A stretch of DNA of 64,000 nucleotides from Clonostachys chloroleuca (taxonomy: Eukaryota > Ascomycota > Sordariomycetes > Hypocreales > Bionectriaceae). The stretch's first letter is position 1; every line of letters begins with the position of its first letter. The DNA is taken from positions 11,594,001-11,658,000 of the forward strand of contig JBANAY010000003.1 in NCBI GenBank assembly GCA_037952775.1. Direction: 5' to 3'. Shown here piece by piece: positions 58,245 to 64,000 of the stretch. Both the position numbers and the translations under genes were made by a program. The notes below the pieces were generated by a model that saw only the letters and a program-made list of their open reading frames with translations, had not been told where the DNA came from and made no database searches.

Positions 58245-59899
58245 ACCGCTATATGTGTGATAAACAGATCGGGCGCTAGGGCACGCATATTCGACGCACC
58301 TCTAGGGGAAAGAAAGTTTGATGGGGATGACAATTGGACACAGCTAGTGATGCTGGCCAAAATGTCTTCGCCTCATTCCATCAGGCCACAATGAGTACAA
58401 ATTGGGCCGAATGGGCGGACTGGGAGACGGGACCTACCTACCTCACAACCTCGAATCTCGAAGCCTATTCTCTGATTAACTTAACGTATACGAAAATCAT
58501 ATCAACCCGCTACTGGAATTGTTCTATTTATCACATTTTCGGCCTTTTACAAACAAATGTCGCCTTCTTTCTTTCTGATCATCGAGAGAATTTAACATGA
58601 AACAGGCAGTCGAACAATTTTAGCCCGGTATTACTCAGCAGAAAGAGATCTGACATTGAAACAATGTGGCATATCTCCTCTTTGATAGAGGGATTTTCGA
58701 TACTGCACCGAACGAGAAGGTGAGCAGACTTATGGAGAAGGGAATCATACCCAGTTGTAAGGGGAAATCGTGCAACAATGTGCCGGATGTACTGAATTGT
58801 TACTGAATCATGTATGGCTACAATGCAATGTTTCAAATGGCGGATTTCTTATGATTTGAAGCGCAGGAGTCTGATTGGCATTGGATATACTATTGCAGTT
58901 CTGGATGGGCATATTAGAATGCTCTATAGTGATGCCGAAATGTACATTAGTGCTTGTTGGATGGACTCAAGAAGACGGAGATACCCATTGAAACCAATAT
59001 GGAGGGGGACAGCAAGGAGCAATCCTTAAATTACATATTACCAATTGCAGCACCTCTAATGGTCACACGGACCCAATTGCAAGACCAACCTGAGGAGGCT
59101 CGAGGGGTACGGTGCGATAGCTGGAGTGGTCAGTCGACCCCTCGGCGGAGCTTGGCCTGGCAGCCTGGCTAGCAAGGGGTGGCGATGTGAGAGAATAGAC
59201 GACTTTGCATCGTGCGATTCCGGTGCTAGTCGTGTTTCAAGCGCTGAAGGACGGATCAGGAGACTGCGAGGTGGTAACGGCTGTGGGATGGGATGGGAGC
59301 AGCTCAGCAGGTGCGGAGCAGACACACAATAATCGTAGCGGGAGTGCAGTAGTGTAACCACTAAGCTACCCACCCACACGGCCCAATGGGCGCCCTCCAA
59401 TGGCACCATGTTCCGACTGGCATCCGACACGCCAAAGCCCCGATGAACGGGTCGGCGATGGATGCAGATGCAAGACCGGATCTGATGCTTTGGAGTGGCC
59501 GCAGCGAGACCACTTACCCAGAACGTAAGCACCACGTACTATTGTGCTCATTTTACCCCTCTTCTTGTTCCCTCGTGTTGTTGCCACCTCCTGTGCGGCG
59601 TGAGCTGAGCTGCGATGTTGACCTGGCCGGGCCATGTGTCGCTTCTCATTCGGGGTTTAGCACAGTTCAGGTCTCACCTGGTGGAGATGGAGCCCACACA
59701 CGTGACGGTACATTGTGCTGTCTGTTTGCATAACTGCGGGCATATCCTGTTGTGCAACGTAGGGAGGGGATGTGGTTCGCCCAGGCCATTGCCTTCTTGT
59801 GTATATCCAGAAGAATGAGCTCGATTCCAACAATGTGATTGGGAGCTCATGTCCAGAGAGGCACAACTCATCCAGGAACGGCCCGGTGAGGTGGCTCTT

Positions 59900-59926
59900 G
59901 GGGGGGGGGGGGGGGGGGGGGGGGGG
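59900..59926 (+). repeat. G27 homopolymer tract
   Basis: Twenty-seven consecutive G followed by A and five more G. Such a tract can form G-quadruplexes; its length may be misassembled. Confidence 0.8.
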
Positions 59927-60138
59927 AGGGGGAAACAACACCACTTGACAACATGAGAGCAACACAACAAGAAAGAGAGAAGCGGGCCAAAGGTACGATT
60001 GTTCGTGCTGGGACGGGATTGGCCGTCGTAGGTACCTCTGGTCCTGTATGCACACATCCATTTCCCCTCTAAGCGCAAGTAGGTACGCGAGCAAAGCTAG
60101 GGCAGGCAGGTATAGCAATTGGCTGCTATAGGCGGATT

Positions 60139-60300
60139 AGTACCTACCTACCTAAGCTACGTACGTCTACACCTCCATACTGTACACAAGACACAGGACA
60201 CGAAGGGAGCTACTACGTACCTGGTCAGATGCATCTGGTGATGCAAAGTGGGAGTAGGGATTGGTACTCTGTAATAACCGGTACCTACCTGCCTTGGCAT
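60139..60300. repeat. TACC/GGTA clusters
   Basis: Runs TACCTACCTACCTAAG near 60141, TACGTACC near 60215 and GGTACCTACCTGCC near 60281. Same motif family as at 555-606. Confidence 0.5.
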
Positions 60301-60834
60301 TCCTTTTTGGGGCCAAGCCAGGTACAGAAGCGGCTGGTCTGAGTCGTTGGTTGTGTGACAGAGATGCCCCCCCATTGACGCGCCTTGCTGGGGTTCTGAG
60401 CAGCATCACTTGACCATAGCGGCAGGGCAGGCATTAGGGGCGATTGAGCCTCTATAACCCCCCAACCCCCTCCCACCCTCTGATCGTGCTTCCCTCCGTC
60501 AACAACCATCGCGGTCTCTTGATCCGCGGTTGGAACTCATCTTTACCACCCTTCTCTTCTTCAAATTGGTTCGGTGTTGGATCAGGGCGGCTGTCTAGGT
60601 ATCTAGCAGCCCAACGGATCCGACGCCTCGTTCTTGCCCGGAGGGTGGGATGGCCCATGTGCGCCTTGCACACCCATCTCCAACAGCTCCCAAACTAGTC
60701 GGGGTGGATGCGAAAACCTCAACAACATCGTGGACGTTCTTGACTGGCCAGCACCCTGCCTGTACGATTGCGTTGCCCAATTCCAGCCCAAGGTCCCCCT
60801 CCCCCCGGAAACCAGGCTGGGCCGCAGATAAGCT

Positions 60835-63027
60835 ATGAGGCAACATAGAGAGGACCCCGACCCACGACGACGACGACAGCAACAGCCCTCCTATGGCGAA
60901 CCTGAGAGCACCACACGAAGCTATGGAATGCCACTTCAATCGTCGTCGTACGACTCTGGCCGGCAATACCACCTTTACAAAGAGTCGGAAGAGAGGGCGA
61001 ACAGGCGGTCTAAGGGACGGCGCTCATCAAACGGGGCCAGCAGCGAATTCCATATGCCGCCGGCGGTGCCAATGGCCGCCGCGGTGCCCCGACCACCTAG
61101 GACATCTGGGTTCAGACAGGAACGGTCTTTCGGTCATGAAAATGACATGGAACCGAGGAATTCCACTTCCACCCGCCGACGACATTCAATGAGAGATGAG
61201 CTCCATACCCGGCCTCGTACGACAGGCCGAATGGCCGAGGCGGCCCCGCACTTGGGAAACTTCTCTGATGAGTCACTTGATACCAGCAGTGAGGACGACG
61301 ATGATGACGACGACGAGTCTGATGAGGATGAGAGTAGCGACGTCTCAGATCCCTCAGATAAAGAATCCGAGGCTGATGACGAAGCTTCGCTGAGAAGGGG
61401 CAAGAAAGCACGGGAATATCTGTCAGGGACGTCTGAGGATGATGATGATGAGGATGATGATTATGATTATGAAATTGATGAAGTTGATGATGAAGAAGAC
61501 GAGATACCTGCTCCGAAAAAGGTATATGCTTTGCCGGAGAACACGGACGACGACGACGAGGATAGTCCATCTCCCCGTCCCCGAAGGAAACTAAGGAATC
61601 CCCGTCGACAGGCCAGGAAGTCAGTCGAGGATCACTCGACCCCCAGAGCGATTGAGCCCTCCTCCCCCAGACGTCGTAGGAATGCCTCGTCTCCTCCGAG
61701 AGTTCCGTCGTCGCGAGCGTCGACCGCTGCGGCGGCGGAGCTCATGTCGGAGATTTCACCAAAGAAGTGAGTCTGGGTGATTGCCGATGTATAGGGTGAC
61801 GGTCTGGACCTTTACTGACCTGAACTTTCCAGATCTGCTAAGAAACGTGATGCCGCTCGTCAAGAGGCCCGCCACGAGGCCCGCCATGATGCCCGTCATG
61901 AGACTCACAGGAAGGCCAAAATGGCAAAGTCGAGCCGGGGAAGTCTGCAGTCCTCCAACCGCCAGTCTAGCGTCATGCTTTCCAGCACTAGCCAGCCAAT
62001 GACCCCAGATAGCAGAAGGGAAAGGCCACGTAAAAGGGAGAAGCACAGAGAGGAGAAGCCTGTCAAGAAATCCTCTGCGTCGCGTGAGTCGCGAGATCAC
62101 CATGAGCACGACAAGCCGGTAAGACGCCAGCGGCGAAGAACCAACGAAGAGGATGACTACCGCCACCACGGTCATGATGAGGACGCCATACCACAAAGAT
62201 TTATGGGCATGACACTTCATGAAGAACCATCTGATATGGAAGACGACGATGACGAGGCTGTGGGGCCAGGGATGGAAGTTGGACTCGGCATCTCTCCTAC
62301 TAGCCGGCACAGGAAAGAGCAGCACAAGAAGCGCAGCAAAGGGAAATACAGGAGTCAACAGTCGACTACCATGCAGCCGCCGCCACCGCCTGCTCCAGAG
62401 CCGCCAAGGAGAAAGTCGGTTGATGTGTTTGATCAAGAGCCCGCAACGTTCCAGCGAGCGGACACATTCCCATCTCCCCAATCAAAGTCATATGAATCAA
62501 AGTCATACGAAAGAGGGCCCTATGTCACAGAGGTGCCTAGGGCCCGAGGCTCCAGAGGGGGCTCTATGGAGAGACGCCTTGCGGATCGGTTCTCTGAGAA
62601 CCGGCAAGGCATGCCTCCCCGACCAGATATCCCGCTCGCACCGACCGTGCCCATGTCTCCGATGATGCCTGGGGCACCTCCTCACTCACAGATGCCAGGG
62701 GCACCGTTCGGTGCCCCTCACATGGGGATGCCGATGAGAGGTCCTGGTAATATGCCGCCGCCCATGATGATGCCTCACATGGCACCTCAAGCACCATACA
62801 GCACTGCTGCTTATGGCCACTCATACGGAGCCGTTCCAGCGTCGTCAAGAGAGCACATGCATACATACGAACCGGAGCACAGGCACCGGCACGAGTACGA
62901 TGATGTCCCCAGATCATCATCCCAGATGGCAGGGCTCGACGGAACCGGGGCCGGAATGGACCGTGTTGATGAGTGGCGGCGCTTCGTTGAGACAGGAGGA
63001 GGGCAGGATGAGCTTCGCACATGCTGA
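60835..63027 (+). CDS. disordered, charge-patterned hypothetical protein
   Basis: Two exons, 60835-61766 and 61833-63027, joined across a 66-nt intron (GTGAGT ... TACTGACC ... TCCAG); 708 residues. Composition is extreme. The N-terminal 130 residues are Arg/Ser/Gln-rich. Three Asp/Glu/Ser tracts follow (about 148-185, 200-225 and 240-250, for example TSSEDDDDDDDESDEDESSD). Then come basic Arg/Pro/Ser stretches, a short tandem REARH/DARHET repeat at the start of exon 2, a second acidic tract (DMEDDDDEA), a poly-Pro segment, and a Met/Pro-rich low-complexity region (about 600-650). It ends in DEWRRFVETGGG, the only segment that looks folded. There is no catalytic domain, signal peptide or membrane span. 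Such alternating acidic and basic tracts are typical of nuclear or chromatin-associated, phase-separating proteins, but that is inference. The start is the first ATG after an in-frame stop region. Confidence 0.75.
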
Positions 63028-64000
63028 TCCAAACCTCTTCTCAATATTTATTTTTACTGATGACTCGGATGACCTGGCTTTTTCATTTATTCACATGTTT
63101 GGTTTGGCTTTTTCTTTACTTATTCGGATCCATTTCCCTCCTGATACGAGAAGGAGTAGCCAGAATGATAGTTCCACCCACATGTAGGTCATCAACAACT
63201 ACCGTACTGATTGATTGATTGATTGCATCTACAGACCTCCTGTCTCGACAGACGCTGCATTTTTAGAATATATACAAATAGACGCATAAGTAGTACTAGG
63301 AATACTATCCATATTTTACCGCATTCTAGCAAGATGAGCGACTGCCATGGTCCACGCCTCATGCATCAGGCCGCTTTGGTTCAGGATGTGCCGTCTGCAT
63401 AGGCACCTGACTGCGCAGACCGGCCTGCTTTCCACAAGCCATAAGCCGCCCCAGGCTGACGGGCGCCAGTCCTCCCGATGCTGGAGGCGAATGAGGGCAC
63501 GAGAAGAGCTGCGGCCCGCGCATGCTTCGGAATCCTCGCTGGGCTCCTTCGCCGAGGCCTCCTTCTCGGTCCATGAGGGCACTGCACTGCCATGATTTCA
63601 ACTCAGTGTCTTTAGCGGGGTCGGACTCGCGGGAGGCGCCCAAACCCCGCTAGCCCCACCCCTATGACGGAAGGGATATTCATCTAGGCCGATGTGTCTG
63701 CACGAGAACAAGCAAATCTACTATCTGGGAAGCCCCTGCCAGCACATCGACTCGGACATGGGAACTGGCGGGAGGGATCAATGCGAGACGGATGCTCTGT
63801 GTGTTGGCCATTCACTCTGCCAAAGTCCATCGATCTGCGTAGGTCGGTGAGGGAGGCCCGCTTGTCACTTGACTGCGCTCAGGCAAAGCCGGCTCTTGAT
63901 CTGGGTGGGTAATTAGGTGCGTACATGATAGGTAGGTAGGTAAAGTAGTTTCGGAAGCGGCTGTGGCGGTGCAGAACAGCAACCAGTACGTTCAACGTGC
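63028..64000. other. intergenic, window end
   Basis: Probably the 3' untranslated region of the disordered-protein gene at first. A TGAT microsatellite lies at 63208-63225 and a TACC/GGTA cluster at 63926-63943. Overlapping open frames at 63316-63643 on both strands are not supported. Confidence 0.5.
63208..63225 (+). repeat. TGAT microsatellite
   Basis: Four tandem TGAT/TTGA units 180 nt after the stop of the preceding gene. Confidence 0.8.

Larger units (their letters stand above)
58245..60834. other. intergenic with G27 tract
   Basis: 2.6 kb with no supported gene. The left part (58.4-59.0 kb) is AT-rich. It holds a G homopolymer at 59900-59926, TACC clusters at 60139-60300, and an A-box-like sequence on the minus strand near 59370 that does not fold into a tRNA. 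The right end should contain the promoter of the disordered-protein gene. Confidence 0.5.

Noticed and set aside
59340..59390. tRNA gene on the minus strand (A-box TAGCTTAGTGG)
   Set aside because: The A-box matches the consensus, but there is no GGTTCRA B-box downstream, the D-stem does not pair and no acceptor stem forms.

Overview
The window reads as nuclear DNA of a filamentous ascomycete, most likely a Sordariomycete. Genes are split by short GT-AG introns (about 50-135 nt, several longer) with CTAAC/CTGAC branch sites. The recognisable proteins (AreB-type GATA factor with coiled coil, Zn2Cys6 regulator, two-domain Cho2, long Vip1, divergent histone H4) fit that group. I cannot name the genus. 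Gene models were assembled by hand from reading frames, splice motifs and codon phase; exon coordinates are in each entry.

Layout, left to right. 0-2.4 kb: no gene seen. 2.5-12.1 kb: a divergent pair, utp21 (ribosome biogenesis, minus) and vip1 (inositol pyrophosphate kinase/phosphatase, plus). 12.1-32 kb: a 20-kb gene-poor block with only two supported genes, a 52-residue Cys-rich protein behind a TATA box and a leader intron (19.3-19.7 kb), and a MOSC-domain protein (22-23.1 kb, minus); 23.5-28 kb is noticeably AT-richer. 32.4-43.3 kb: a dense cluster with a membrane-anchored GNAT acetyltransferase whose frame is broken at a G5 run, a divergent histone H4 (six exons, minus), an AreB-like GATA factor (minus), svf1 (plus), a small two-exon gene of unknown function (plus) and a mitochondrial Mit_KHE1/Mrx19 protein (minus). 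45.9-51.3 kb: cho2 (phosphatidylethanolamine methylation) and a secreted lactonase-type beta-propeller, separated by a T44A10 homopolymer. 56-58.2 kb: a Zn2Cys6 factor. 60.8-63 kb: a long disordered, charge-patterned protein. The remainder is intergenic.

No operon, transposon, CRISPR array, rRNA or convincing tRNA was found. Most genes are core housekeeping or regulatory functions (rRNA processing, inositol pyrophosphates, nitrogen regulation, lipid metabolism: Cho2 and the ceramide carrier Svf1). Nothing suggests a secondary-metabolite cluster. The most unusual items are the H4 variant with altered tail and C-terminal extension, the single-base frame break in the GNAT gene, the short Cys-rich protein gene, and two introns (vip1, areB) that look able to give alternative protein forms.
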